A DNA stretch of 64,000 nucleotides, from contig NZ_CP102251.1 of the NCBI RefSeq assembly GCF_025145285.1, positions 1,426,001 through 1,490,000 on the forward strand, given 5' to 3'. The DNA is from Alistipes onderdonkii (GTDB taxonomy: Bacteria > Bacteroidota > Bacteroidia > Bacteroidales > Rikenellaceae). This document shows positions 27,091 to 36,010 of the stretch, piece after piece (positions within the stretch are counted from its first letter, which is position 1; each line of letters opens with the position of its first letter). Below the pieces are notes generated by a model that worked only from the letters and a program-made list of their open reading frames with translations, did no database searches and had not been told where the DNA came from. A program made the position numbers and the translations under genes.

Positions 27091-29628
27091 TCAGAGTTTG
27101 GTCAGTTTGGCGAATTTAGCCAGCAGGGTCTTTTCGCCCGCGCCATCGAAGGCCACGACCAGCTTGTGGTCGGTGGCGAGGGTCTCGATGCGCTGCACGA
27201 TACCCACGCCGAACTTGGGGTGCTCGACGCGCTGCCCCACGGTATAATCGCCGCTGACGGGCATCGCCTCGCCCAGGGGCACGCCGCCGTCGGCCGCCTG
27301 CCGCACACCGATGCGGCGCATGCCGTCGGTCGAGGGGCGCGGGATCTGGACGAGCGCCGGGTCGGGACGCCCCTGCGGGCGGGCGTCGCGGGGTGCCGCA
27401 GCCCGGGCGAAACGCCTTGCAGGGCCGGATTCGCCGTCGGAGGGGCGGCCGCCGAAATTGCCGCGGCCGGGGTTGCTGCCCGGCCGGCCGCCGCCATTGT
27501 TCCTGCCCGCAGCCTGCTGTTTCTGCTGGAAACGGTAGTCGAAGCGGCGGCGCAGTTCGTCGATGGCCGAAGGCGCTGCCCCGTCGGGCGAGCGGTGCGG
27601 ACGGGCGTCGTCGGTGTCGGAACCGAAGTCGGCCCTGACATATTTCGGGTCGATCTCGCGCAAGAAGCAACTCGGGCGCGAGAACTCCATGTTGCCCCAC
27701 TTGAAACGCATCTCGGCGTAGGAGATCGTCGCCTCGACCTTGGCCCGGGTGAGCGCCACGTAGAACAGGCGCCGCTCCTCCTCCATGCCGTCGGGCGACT
27801 CAGCGGCCCGCTGCGAGGGGAAGAGGTTTTCCTCCAGCCCGACGATATACACGTATTTGTATTCCAGCCCCTTGGCCGAGTGGACGGTCATCAGCGTCAC
27901 CTTGTTGCGGTCTTCGGGGTCGTCCTTGTCCATGTCGGTCACCAGCATGACGTTCTGCAACCACTCCTCGATGGTCGCCTCTTCGTCCTGCGGACGCTCC
28001 CCGTTGCGGATTTCGGCGTCGCACCGCTCCTTGAACTCCTGCATCGAGTTCAGCAGCTCCTCGATATTGTCCAATGCCGAGGTCGCCTCGGGGGTATTCT
28101 CGGCGCGGTAGGCCGCGAGGATGCCCGAGCGGGTGGCGATCTCGAGCCCGAAGTCGTAAAGCCCCTTCTCGTTGCGGGCGAGCGACAGCGAGCGGATCAT
28201 CGCCACGAAGTCCGCCACCTTGCGGGCGATGGTCTTCTGCACGGGATCGGCGGCCGGCTCGGCGACCAGCGCGTCGACCGCCTCCCACATCGAGACGCCC
28301 CGCTCGGCGGCCAGCTGCGCGATGCGCTGCACGGTCGTGTCGCCGATGCCGCGCGTCGGATAGTTGACGATGCGTTTGAACGCCTCGTCGTCGCGCGGGT
28401 TGATCACCAGCCGGATATAGGCCAGCATGTCCTTGACCTCCTTGTGGTCGTAGAACGAACTGCCCTTGTAGATGCGGTAGGGAATGCCGCGGCGGCGGAG
28501 GTTATCCTCCAGCACGGCCGACTGGTTGTTGGTGCGGTAGAGGATCACCGCTTCCGACCAGTCGTCGCCCGTCGAGCGGACTTTGTCGCGCAGGTCGGAG
28601 ACCACTATTTCGGCCTCCTCGCGGTCGGTATAGGCCTTGAGGATGCGGATCGGCTCACCCACGTCGCCGGCCGAGAAACAGTGCTTCTCCATGCGCTTGG
28701 AGTTGCGGACGATGACCGAATTGGCCGCATCGACGATCGTGCGGGTCGAGCGGTAGTTCTGCTCAAGCTTGAAGACCTTGGCCGCAGGAAAATCCTTCTG
28801 GAAGGAGAGGATGTTCTCGATCTTGGCACCGCGGAACGAGTAGATCGACTGTGCGTCGTCGCCCACGACGCAGACCCGGGAGTGGAGCTGCGACAGGCGG
28901 CGGATGATGACGTACTGGGCGTAGTTGGTGTCCTGGTACTCGTCCACCAGGATGTATTTGAACAGCTCCTGGTAACGCGCCAGCACGTCCGGGGCGTCGC
29001 GCAGCAGGATGTTGGTCTGCAAGAGCAGGTCGTCGAAGTCCATCGCGCCGTTGCGCTTGCAGCGCTGGCAGTAGATATTGTAGACATTGCCGAACTCGGG
29101 GATCTGCGCCTGCCGGTCTTCGGCGGCATAGACCGAGTTGGCGAGGTAGGCGCCGGGCGTCACCAGGCAGTTCTTGGCGTAGGAGATACGCGACGCGATG
29201 AGGTTGGGCTTGTATTTCTCGTCCGCGAGGTTCAGTTCGCGGACGATGGTCTTGATGAGGTTCTTGCAGTCCGAGGGCTCGTAGATCGTAAACGACTCGG
29301 GAAAACCGATCTTTTCGGCGTTCTCGCGCAGGATGCGCGAAAAGACCGAGTGGAACGTACCCATGCGGATATAGCGGCTGCGGTTATCAGGGATCATCTG
29401 CGCGATGCGCTCGCGCATCTGCTGGGCGGCCTTGTTGGTGAAGGTGAGCGCCAGGATGTTGAAGGGCGCCACGCCCTGCTCGATCATATAGGCGATGCGC
29501 GCGGTCAGCACGCGCGTCTTGCCCGAACCGGCGCCGGCAATAATGAGCGACGGGCTGTCGTAGTTGACCACGGCAGCGAGCTGTGCGGGGTTCAGGCCTT
29601 GCAGTATCGGAGATTCTTTGGGTTCCAT
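27091..29628 (-). CDS. UvrD/PcrA/Rep-family DNA helicase
   Basis: An 845-residue superfamily 1A 3'-5' helicase used in repair and in removing replication blocks. The ATG at 29628 starts MEPKESP, followed at once by the Q-motif region LNPAQ; upstream in-frame codons add only unrelated sequence. The Walker A is AGAGSGKT with Lys37, the Walker B is VDEYQDTN, and VGDDAQSIYSFRGA and LTRAK lie further on. The C-terminus has a glycine- and proline-rich linker (about residues 700-770) and the PcrA-type tail VGQRVEHPKFGVG that binds RNA polymerase. It leads an operon with the GT2 and nth genes. Confidence 0.94.
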   Translation of the reverse strand: MEPKESPILQGLNPAQLAAVVNYDSPSLIIAGAGSGKTRVLTARIAYMIEQGVAPFNILALTFTNKAAQQMRERIAQMIPDNRSRYIRMGTFHSVFSRILRENAEKIGFPESFTIYEPSDCKNLIKTIVRELNLADEKYKPNLIASRISYAKNCLVTPGAYLANSVYAAEDRQAQIPEFGNVYNIYCQRCKRNGAMDFDDLLLQTNILLRDAPDVLARYQELFKYILVDEYQDTNYAQYVIIRRLSQLHSRVCVVGDDAQSIYSFRGAKIENILSFQKDFPAAKVFKLEQNYRSTRTIVDAANSVIVRNSKRMEKHCFSAGDVGEPIRILKAYTDREEAEIVVSDLRDKVRSTGDDWSEAVILYRTNNQSAVLEDNLRRRGIPYRIYKGSSFYDHKEVKDMLAYIRLVINPRDDEAFKRIVNYPTRGIGDTTVQRIAQLAAERGVSMWEAVDALVAEPAADPVQKTIARKVADFVAMIRSLSLARNEKGLYDFGLEIATRSGILAAYRAENTPEATSALDNIEELLNSMQEFKERCDAEIRNGERPQDEEATIEEWLQNVMLVTDMDKDDPEDRNKVTLMTVHSAKGLEYKYVYIVGLEENLFPSQRAAESPDGMEEERRLFYVALTRAKVEATISYAEMRFKWGNMEFSRPSCFLREIDPKYVRADFGSDTDDARPHRSPDGAAPSAIDELRRRFDYRFQQKQQAAGRNNGGGRPGSNPGRGNFGGRPSDGESGPARRFARAAAPRDARPQGRPDPALVQIPRPSTDGMRRIGVRQAADGGVPLGEAMPVSGDYTVGQRVEHPKFGVGIVQRIETLATDHKLVVAFDGAGEKTLLAKFAKLTKL

Positions 29629-29633
29629 GGCTG

Positions 29634-29641
29634 CAAAGTTA
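29634..29641 (-). promoter_or_regulatory. -7 box (TAACTTTG) abutting the helicase start codon
   Basis: A perfect TAnnTTTG box on the minus strand ends five bases before the ATG at 29628. The transcript would start within a base or two of the start codon, giving a leaderless or nearly leaderless mRNA. No convincing -33 box is seen. Confidence 0.5.
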
Positions 29642-29660
29642 ATACTTTTTCGCAAGCCCT

Positions 29661-29691
29661 CTCCGAAAAGGCGCGCCTTTCTCCGAAAAGG
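29661..29691. promoter_or_regulatory. Palindrome between direct repeats upstream of the helicase promoter
   Basis: A perfect 14-base palindrome AAAGGCGCGCCTTT (29667-29680) lies within two copies of CTCCGAAAAGG (29661-29671 and 29681-29691). It covers the -33 to -55 region of the presumed helicase promoter, so it could be an operator. No matching regulator is known to me. Confidence 0.45.
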
Positions 29692-30002
29692 CCGCAGGGA
29701 CGGCGCCCAAGGATGGCGCACGGGGCAAACCGAAGGATGGCGCAGATGAAGGCGGGGCAAGAGGCACGTGCAAAGCGGACGGAGCGGACAAATCCCGGAA
29801 GCAAGGCAAGGGAAACGGAGGAGGGACGGGGCGGGAAACGGTGGAGGGGTGGGTGGGCAGGCCGGAAGAAGAGAAGCCGCACGGCAAAACCGGGAGAGGA
29901 GGGAAAAGCGCCGAAACCGCGCCAGAGCCCCGCCCCGGTCGTTTCGGGGGACGGGATTATGGGCAATCCGGGCGGAAATGAAAAAAATCCCGGAAAAAAT
30001 AA
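29692..30002. other. Purine-rich intergenic region between divergent operons
   Basis: About 310 non-coding bases, G- and A-rich on the plus strand, with short imperfect repeats around GGATGGCGCA and GGAGGGGCGGG. Apart from the -7 box that follows, I see no gene, terminator or promoter in it. Confidence 0.6.
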
Positions 30003-30010
30003 TATCTTTG
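30003..30010 (+). promoter_or_regulatory. -7 box (TATCTTTG) of the MoxR/Bat operon
   Basis: A perfect TAnnTTTG box with no clear -33 element. The resulting leader would be about 120 bases and contains a strong hairpin before the ATG at 30139. Confidence 0.65.
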
Positions 30011-30058
30011 CATTACTTTCGTTAAGAGGTTAAATCCGACGACAATACGGCAGCGTTT

Positions 30059-30101
30059 GCGCCGGGCGGATGCGGAGGCTGCGGGCAAGAGTGCCCGGCG
30101 C
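30059..30101 (+). promoter_or_regulatory. Hairpin in the 5' leader of moxR
   Basis: A perfect 9-base GC stem, GCGCCGGGC (30059-30067) with GCCCGGCGC (30093-30101), has a 25-base loop and ends 37 bases before the start codon. There is no T run, so it is more likely a stability or translation-control element than a terminator. Confidence 0.5.
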
Positions 30102-30138
30102 AGGGTATGAAGCATGAAATTCAACATATAATAAAACA

Positions 30139-31137
30139 ATGAGCGAAGTCATCAACATCAAAGAACTCAACGAGCGGATCGAACGCGAATCGGTATTCGT
30201 CGATACGCTCCGCACGGAAATGGGCAAGGTCATCGTGGGGCAGAGCCATCTGGTCGACACGCTGCTGATCGGGCTGCTGTCGAACGGACACATCCTGCTG
30301 GAAGGCGTGCCCGGACTGGCCAAGACGCTGGCCATCACCACGCTGGCAAAAGCCGTGGATGCCGAATTCTCGCGTATACAGTTCACCCCCGACCTGCTGC
30401 CGGCCGACCTGATCGGTACGCTGATCTACTCGCAAAAGAACGAGGAGTTCGTGGTCAAGAAAGGCCCCGTGTTCGCCAACTTCGTGCTGGCGGACGAGAT
30501 CAACCGCTCCCCGGCCAAGGTGCAGTCGGCACTGCTCGAAGCCATGCAGGAGCGGCAGGTGACCATCGGCGACCAGACCTACCCGCTGCCGCAGCCGTTC
30601 CTGGTGCTGGCCACGCAGAACCCCCTGGAGCAGGAGGGTACCTACCCGCTGCCCGAGGCGCAGGTCGACCGATTCATGCTCAAGGCCAAGATCTCCTACC
30701 CCAAGAAGCAGGAGGAGCGCGACATCGTGCGCATGAACCTCTCGGGCGCTGGCATGCCTCAGGTCAACAAGGTCATCTCGCCCGAGGACATCATCAAGGC
30801 CCGCAAGGTCGTGGAGGACGTCTACATGGACGAGAAGATCGAGAAATACATCATCGACATCATCTTCGCCACGCGCGAGCCGGCGGAATACAACCTGCAG
30901 AAACTGCAGAACCTGATCGCATACGGAGGTTCGCCCCGTGCGTCGATCTCGCTGGCGAAGGCCGCACGCGCCTACGCCTTCATCCGCCGCCGCGGCTATG
31001 TCATCCCCGAGGACGTGCGCGCCGTCTGCCACGACGTGCTGCGCCACCGCATCGGCCTGACGTACGAGGCCGAAGCCGAAAACATCACCTCGGAAGAGAT
31101 CATCACCGACATCCTCAACAACGTAATCGTACCCTAA
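30139..31137 (+). CDS. MoxR-family AAA+ ATPase
   Basis: A 332-residue AAA+ chaperone-like ATPase that is expected to remodel the von Willebrand factor A proteins encoded downstream. The Walker A is GVPGLAKT with Lys62, the Walker B is VLADEINRSP (about residues 115-124), sensor 1 is LATQNP (about 156-161), and the C-terminal lid domain is intact. The length is typical. It opens the Bat operon; the DUF58 gene begins two bases after its stop. Confidence 0.94.
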   Translation: MSEVINIKELNERIERESVFVDTLRTEMGKVIVGQSHLVDTLLIGLLSNGHILLEGVPGLAKTLAITTLAKAVDAEFSRIQFTPDLLPADLIGTLIYSQKNEEFVVKKGPVFANFVLADEINRSPAKVQSALLEAMQERQVTIGDQTYPLPQPFLVLATQNPLEQEGTYPLPEAQVDRFMLKAKISYPKKQEERDIVRMNLSGAGMPQVNKVISPEDIIKARKVVEDVYMDEKIEKYIIDIIFATREPAEYNLQKLQNLIAYGGSPRASISLAKAARAYAFIRRRGYVIPEDVRAVCHDVLRHRIGLTYEAEAENITSEEIITDILNNVIVP

Positions 31138-31139
31138 CG

Positions 31140-32024
31140 ATGCAGCAGACCGAGAACGATATTCTGAAACGCGTCCGGAAGATCGAGATCAAGACCCGGG
31201 GTCTTTCGAACGAGATCTTCGCCGGAAAGTACCATACGGCTTTCCGCGGACGGGGCATGTCGTTTTCCGAAGTCAGGGAGTACCGTGCGGGCGACGACGT
31301 GCGCGATATAGACTGGAACGTGACGGCGCGCTCGCGCAAACCCCACATCAAGATCTACGAGGAGGAACGCGAGCTGACGATGATGCTCCTGGTCGACGTC
31401 TCGGCATCGCGCATGTTCGGCACGACCGAACGCCTGAAGAAGAACATCATCACCGAGATCGCCGCCGTGCTGGCTTTTTCCGCCGCACAGAACAACGACA
31501 AGGTGGGCTGCATCTTCTTCTCGGACAAGGTCGAGAAGTTCATCCCCCCGAAGAAGGGGCGCAGCCACATCCTGATGATCATCCGCGAGCTGGTGGGATT
31601 CCGGCCCGAATCGGCGGGGACGAAGCTCTCGGAGCCGGTGCGGTTCCTGACCAACGTCAACAAGAAACGCTGCACGACCTTCATCCTCTCGGATTTCATG
31701 GACTCCTCGAAGGACAGGGCGGCGCTGGACGACGCGCTGAAGATCGCCGGCGGCAAGCACGACCTGGTGGGCATACGCGTCTACGACCCGCGCGAAACGG
31801 AGTTGCCGGACGTGGGAATCGTCGAGATGAAAGACGCCGAAAGCGGACGTAAGGTCTGGGTCGACACCTCGTCGCGCGCCGTGAGGGAGCATTACGCCGA
31901 AAAATGGCGGCAGCGCAGCGCACAGATCGAATCGACGCTCAAGCACAACCGCATCGACACGGCGATGGTCTCGACCGAGGGCGACTATGTGTCGGAACTG
32001 ATAAAACTGTTCAAACAGCGATGA
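31140..32024 (+). CDS. DUF58-domain protein of the Bat operon
   Basis: A 294-residue cytoplasmic protein with the DUF58 signature FRGRGMSFSEVREYRAGDDVRDIDW, given here only as its extent (about residues 36-60). A vWA-like segment follows with LLVDVSASR (about 82-90). DUF58 proteins accompany MoxR ATPases and are likely their clients. Its TGA overlaps the ATG of the next gene (ATGA). Confidence 0.92.
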   Translation: MQQTENDILKRVRKIEIKTRGLSNEIFAGKYHTAFRGRGMSFSEVREYRAGDDVRDIDWNVTARSRKPHIKIYEEERELTMMLLVDVSASRMFGTTERLKKNIITEIAAVLAFSAAQNNDKVGCIFFSDKVEKFIPPKKGRSHILMIIRELVGFRPESAGTKLSEPVRFLTNVNKKRCTTFILSDFMDSSKDRAALDDALKIAGGKHDLVGIRVYDPRETELPDVGIVEMKDAESGRKVWVDTSSRAVREHYAEKWRQRSAQIESTLKHNRIDTAMVSTEGDYVSELIKLFKQR

Positions 32025-32995
32025 AACGACTTTTTGCAATAGCGCTGCTCCTCGCGGGCGCAGCGGCGCGGGCCCAGTCCGACGTGCCGCAGGTCACGGC
32101 GCACATCCAGCCCGACAGCGTCATGATCGGCGACCGTTTCGACCTGATGGTCGACGTCGAGAAAGACCTGGTGCAGGTGGTGCAGTTCCCCGAATTCGAG
32201 GACAAGCCGGGAAGCGCCATCGAACTCTACAAGGAGCATCCGGTCGACACGCTCGAACGCGACGGCCGCCATCTCAAACTCCGCAAGCGCTACACGCTGG
32301 CGGCGTTCGAGGAGGGCAAGTGGAACCTCGGCCGCCCGGCGGTGCTCTATGCCGACAAGAACATCGTCGACACGCTCTGGGCGCGCGACTCGCTCTACCT
32401 GGAGGTAGCCACTTTCCAGATCGACTCGACATCGCAGTCGATCTACGACGTGAAACCCCAGTGGAACCTGCCGTTCCGGTTCGGGGAGGTCAGCGGCTAC
32501 GCCCAATGGGGCGCGCTCGCACTCGTATTGCTGCTGGCGGCGGCCTATGCGCTGAAGCGCTACCTGGAGAGCCGCGGCAAACGCCTCGGCGACCTGTTCA
32601 GGCCGTCACCGCCCCAGCCGCCGCACGTCGTGGCGATCAAGGCGCTGGAGGCGCTGCACCACCAGAAGCTGTGGCAGAACAACAAGCATAAGCAATATTA
32701 TTCGGCACTGACGGACATCCTGCGCACCTACGTCGCGGCACGGTGGGGCTTCGGCGCCATGGAGATGACCTCGGACGAGATCATCGAGACGATGCGCGCG
32801 GAGGAACTGCCCGACAAGGCCCGGATGGATCTGACGGCGATCCTGCGCGACGCCGACCTGGTGAAGTTCGCCAAGGCGACGCCCGAAGCGGAGCAAAACG
32901 AGGCCGACTACCTGAAAGCCTACTATTTCGTCGAGGAGACCAAGGTCGCCGAGGCGGAGGAGGAAACGGAAGAGCAGGAGCCGGCGAAAAACTAA
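32021..32995 (+). CDS. Bat-operon membrane protein (BatD-like N-terminus, one TM helix)
   Basis: A 324-residue protein that starts at the ATG overlapping the DUF58 stop, which gives a signal peptide (about residues 1-19, ARAQ|SD). A periplasmic beta domain (about 25-150) resembles the repeated modules of BatD. A single membrane helix (about 165-185, ALALVLLLAAAYAL) precedes a cytoplasmic helical domain with a Glu-rich tail. It probably anchors or scaffolds the complex formed by the Bat proteins. It is shorter than a full BatD, and I see no other batD in the window. Confidence 0.75.
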   Translation: MKRLFAIALLLAGAAARAQSDVPQVTAHIQPDSVMIGDRFDLMVDVEKDLVQVVQFPEFEDKPGSAIELYKEHPVDTLERDGRHLKLRKRYTLAAFEEGKWNLGRPAVLYADKNIVDTLWARDSLYLEVATFQIDSTSQSIYDVKPQWNLPFRFGEVSGYAQWGALALVLLLAAAYALKRYLESRGKRLGDLFRPSPPQPPHVVAIKALEALHHQKLWQNNKHKQYYSALTDILRTYVAARWGFGAMEMTSDEIIETMRAEELPDKARMDLTAILRDADLVKFAKATPEAEQNEADYLKAYYFVEETKVAEAEEETEEQEPAKN

Positions 32996-33007
32996 AATGC
33001 GTGACAG

Positions 33008-33817
33008 ATGTATAAACTCATATACACAGCGGTATTCCTCCTGGCCGCGCTCGGGGCTTCGGCACAGAACATGCCCGAACGCAGCGAGGTGCGGCGCGGC
33101 AACCGGCAATACAACAAGGGCAACTACGAGAAGAGCATCGAACGTTACGAGCGGGCGCTGGAGGCCGCACCGGAGTCGTTCGAGGCGACTTACAACCTCG
33201 GCAACGCCTTCTACAAGGCCGAACGGTTCGACAAGGCCGAGCAGACCATGCGCAAAGCTGCGGCCGACTCGCTGCGTGCGGACGGGGAGCGTGCCGAAGC
33301 GTTCTACAACCTCGGCAACGCCCAGTTCAAGCAGCAGAAATACAAGGAGGCGCTCGAAAGCTACAAACAGTCGCTGCGGCTGAATCCTGCAGACCAGCAG
33401 GCCAAGTACAACTACGCCTACACCAAGCGCCTGTTAGACGATAACAAGGACGGCGGCGGTGGCGGCGACGACGACAAGAACCAGGACAAAGACCAGAACC
33501 AGGATCAGCAGCAACAGGGCGGCGGACAGGACAAACAGGACGGCGACCGGCAGCAGGACGACAAGGGCCAAGAGGGCGATGACCAGGAGCAGCAGGGCGG
33601 CGACCAGGAACAGCAGGGCGACCGGCAGCAGGATCCTTCGCAGCCGGACAAGGAGGGCGAAGGCGACCAGGAGGGGCAGCAGCAGCCCGTTCCGGCAGGT
33701 ATCTCCCCGCAGGAGCAGGAACAGATGCTCGATGCCATCCAGGCTCAGGAAGACCGCACGCAGGACAAGCTGAAGGAGAAACAGGGCGTCGTCGTCCGGG
33801 GAACGAAAAACTGGTAA
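33008..33817 (+). CDS. TPR-repeat protein, BatC-like
   Basis: A 269-residue secreted or membrane-tethered protein. A signal peptide (about residues 1-20, GASAQ) is followed by three to four tetratricopeptide repeats (about 28-140, for example SFEATYNLGNAFYKAERFDK). Then comes a long low-complexity segment of Gly, Asp and Gln (about 145-235). The conserved C-terminal tail EKQGVVVRGTKNW is like that of BatC proteins. It is likely an adaptor within the Bat complex. Here the gene precedes both vWA genes. Confidence 0.85.
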   Translation: MYKLIYTAVFLLAALGASAQNMPERSEVRRGNRQYNKGNYEKSIERYERALEAAPESFEATYNLGNAFYKAERFDKAEQTMRKAAADSLRADGERAEAFYNLGNAQFKQQKYKEALESYKQSLRLNPADQQAKYNYAYTKRLLDDNKDGGGGGDDDKNQDKDQNQDQQQQGGGQDKQDGDRQQDDKGQEGDDQEQQGGDQEQQGDRQQDPSQPDKEGEGDQEGQQQPVPAGISPQEQEQMLDAIQAQEDRTQDKLKEKQGVVVRGTKNW

Positions 33818-33829
33818 AACACAAGGACT

Positions 33830-34822
33830 ATGCATTTCGCATCACCATACTATCTGTGGCTGCTGACGGCACTCGTACCGATGGCCGGCTACTACGTCTG
33901 GCGGACGTTGCAGGGCGGGGCGGCGATACAGATCTCGTCGGTCGACGGTGTCGTGCGCGCCCCGAAGACCATACGTTATTACCTGCGGCACCTGCCGTTC
34001 GTGCTGCGTGCGGCGGCATTCGCGCTGCTGGTCGTGGCGCTGGCGCGCCCGCAGGACGTGGAGCGGCTTTCGCACACGAACACCGAGGGCATCGACATCA
34101 TGCTGGCGATCGACGTCTCGGGCTCGATGCTGGCACGCGACTTCCGGCCCGACCGCATCACGGCGGCCAAGGAGGTGGCCGGATCGTTCATCGCCGACCG
34201 CTACGGCGACCGGATCGGACTGGTGGCATTCGCGGGCGAGGCCTTCACGCAGAGCCCCCTGACCACCGACCAGGGGACGTTGCAGACCCTGTTGTCGCGC
34301 ATCCGCAGCGGCCTGATCGAAGACGGCACGGCGATCGGCAACGGCCTGGCAACGGCAATCAACCGCCTGCGCGAGAGCGAGGCCAAGTCGAAGGTAATCA
34401 TCCTGCTGACCGACGGCGTGAACAACCGCGGCGAGATCGCACCCCAGACGGCGGCCGAGATCGCCAAGGCGCAGGGTATCCGCGTCTACACGATCGGCGT
34501 CGGCACCGAGGGCATGGCGCCCTACCCCGCCGTGGACATCTACGGCACGCCCACGGGCGGCACGGTGATGGCCAAGGTCGAGATCGACGAAAAGACCCTG
34601 CGGTCGATCGCCCGGATGACGGGCGGGGAGTATTTCCGCGCCACGGACAAGGCCAAGCTGAAAGCCATTTACGACCAGATCAACCAACTGGAAAAGAGCA
34701 AGGTGGAGGTTACGGAACACGTCACCTACCACGAACAGTACCTCATGTGGGCGCTGGCGGGACTGCTGCTGCTGTTCGCAGAGTTCCTGTTCACGAACCT
34801 GGTGCTCAAACGGATACCCTGA
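33830..34822 (+). CDS. von Willebrand factor A membrane protein, BatA-like
   Basis: A 330-residue protein with hydrophobic helices at the N-terminus (about residues 5-25 and 58-76) and C-terminus (about 305-325), and a vWA domain between. The metal-dependent adhesion site is intact: Asp95, Ser97 and Ser99 (AIDVSGSML), with a later threonine and an LTDGVNNRG loop. BatA-type proteins are linked to oxidative-stress tolerance and envelope integrity in Bacteroides. It starts 12 bases after the BatC-like gene. Confidence 0.92.
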   Translation: MHFASPYYLWLLTALVPMAGYYVWRTLQGGAAIQISSVDGVVRAPKTIRYYLRHLPFVLRAAAFALLVVALARPQDVERLSHTNTEGIDIMLAIDVSGSMLARDFRPDRITAAKEVAGSFIADRYGDRIGLVAFAGEAFTQSPLTTDQGTLQTLLSRIRSGLIEDGTAIGNGLATAINRLRESEAKSKVIILLTDGVNNRGEIAPQTAAEIAKAQGIRVYTIGVGTEGMAPYPAVDIYGTPTGGTVMAKVEIDEKTLRSIARMTGGEYFRATDKAKLKAIYDQINQLEKSKVEVTEHVTYHEQYLMWALAGLLLLFAEFLFTNLVLKRIP

Positions 34823-34984
34823 CGGGCACCACGCCCCGGACGCCGGCAAAGCCCTCCCTTTGCCGGAAGGAGGATTGCGGAGGGAATGTCGCTGTCCGAC
34901 AGGCACCCCAGGTGCCTTAATGCAAACCCGGCGGGTCGGACAGGGACAGCAAACGGGAAACAATACGCCGGGCAGGCATTCGTT
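34823..34984 (+). promoter_or_regulatory. Highly structured intercistronic spacer between the two vWA genes
   Basis: This 162-base gap is long for the operon and holds several inverted repeats. They are CCGGCAAAG (34843-34851) with CTTTGCCGG (34858-34866), and CTGTCCGAC (34892-34900) with GTCGGACAG (34935-34943), which encloses GGCACC (34902-34907) with GGTGCC (34911-34916). GCTGTCC (34891-34897) can instead pair with GGACAGC (34944-34950), so two exclusive folds are possible. It may set the ratio of the two vWA proteins. Confidence 0.55.
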
Positions 34985-36010
34985 ATGTTCAGATTCGCAA
35001 ATCCGCAATATCTCTGGCTGCTGCTGGCAATACCGGCACTGGTACTGATCTTCTGGGCAGCGGCGGCACGCCGCCGCAAAAGGCTCGCACGCTTCGGGAA
35101 CCCCGAGGTGCTGGAGGAGCTGATGCCCGAGGTCTCGACCGGGCGCACCGCGCTCAAGTTCATCCTTTTCTGCACGGCCGCCGTCCTGCTCATACTGGCC
35201 GTGGCACGCCCGCAGTTCGGATCGAAGCTCCGCGAGGAGAAGGCGCAGGGCGTGGAGATGATGCTCGTGGTGGACGTCTCGAACTCGATGCTGGCCGAGG
35301 ATTTCGAACCCAACCGGCTCGAACGCACCAAATATGCCATCAACAAACTTTTCGACGGGCTCAGGCAAGACCGCGTGGGGCTGATCGTCTTCGCCGGGGA
35401 ACCGAAGGTACAGCTGCCCATCACGTCGGACTACCGCATGGCGAAGGCCTTCGCCAAGCGCATCGACCCGTCGCTGGTGTCGGTACAGGGCACGGCCATC
35501 GGCAAGGCGCTGTCACAGGCGCTGCTGTCGTTTTCGGGCGAAACGGAGGAGACGCACAGCCGGGTCATCATCCTGGTGACCGACGGCGAGAACCACGAGG
35601 ACGACGCCCTGGCGGTAGCCAAACGCGCCGCGGAGATGGGCATACGCATCTACACCATCGGCATCGGCACGCCCGAAGGCGCCCCGATCCAGATCGGCGG
35701 GGAGTTCATCAAGGACGAGAAGGGCGACATGGTCGTCTCGAAGCTCGACGAGAAGATGCTCTCCGAGGTGGCCGGGATCACGGGCGGCGCCTACGTGCGT
35801 TCGACCAAGCAGTCGATCGGCCTCGACGAGATCGTAAAGAGCATCAACGAAATGGAACAGACCGAGTTGTCGATGATGCGTTTCGAGGAGTTCAACGAGC
35901 AGTACCAATACCTGCTCATCGCAGCGCTCGTGCTGCTGCTGGCGGAGTTCCTGCTGCTCGACCGCCGCAACCCGCTGCTGGCGCACCTCAACATTTTCCG
36001 CGAGAAGTAA
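34985..36010 (+). CDS. von Willebrand factor A membrane protein, BatB-like
   Basis: A 341-residue paralogue of the preceding protein. The ATG at 34985 gives MFRFANPQYLWLLLAIP, the typical BatB start that leads into the first membrane helix; the frame is open further upstream but only through the structured spacer. A second helix spans about residues 56-76 and a third lies near the C-terminus (about 308-325). The vWA metal site is Asp97, Ser99 and Ser101 (VVDVSNSM), with LVTDGENHED. It is the last gene of the operon; no batD or batE follows. Confidence 0.92.
   Translation: MFRFANPQYLWLLLAIPALVLIFWAAAARRRKRLARFGNPEVLEELMPEVSTGRTALKFILFCTAAVLLILAVARPQFGSKLREEKAQGVEMMLVVDVSNSMLAEDFEPNRLERTKYAINKLFDGLRQDRVGLIVFAGEPKVQLPITSDYRMAKAFAKRIDPSLVSVQGTAIGKALSQALLSFSGETEETHSRVIILVTDGENHEDDALAVAKRAAEMGIRIYTIGIGTPEGAPIQIGGEFIKDEKGDMVVSKLDEKMLSEVAGITGGAYVRSTKQSIGLDEIVKSINEMEQTELSMMRFEEFNEQYQYLLIAALVLLLAEFLLLDRRNPLLAHLNIFREK

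Noticed and set aside
27049..30033. A 994-codon plus-strand open frame antisense to the helicase gene
   Set aside because: It is a shadow of the UvrD/PcrA coding frame and runs on through purine-rich spacer, with no family resemblance.
34985..36010. A BatB start further upstream at 34886
   Set aside because: It would translate the structured spacer into a sequence unlike the family, whereas 34985 gives the normal BatB N-terminus and first helix.
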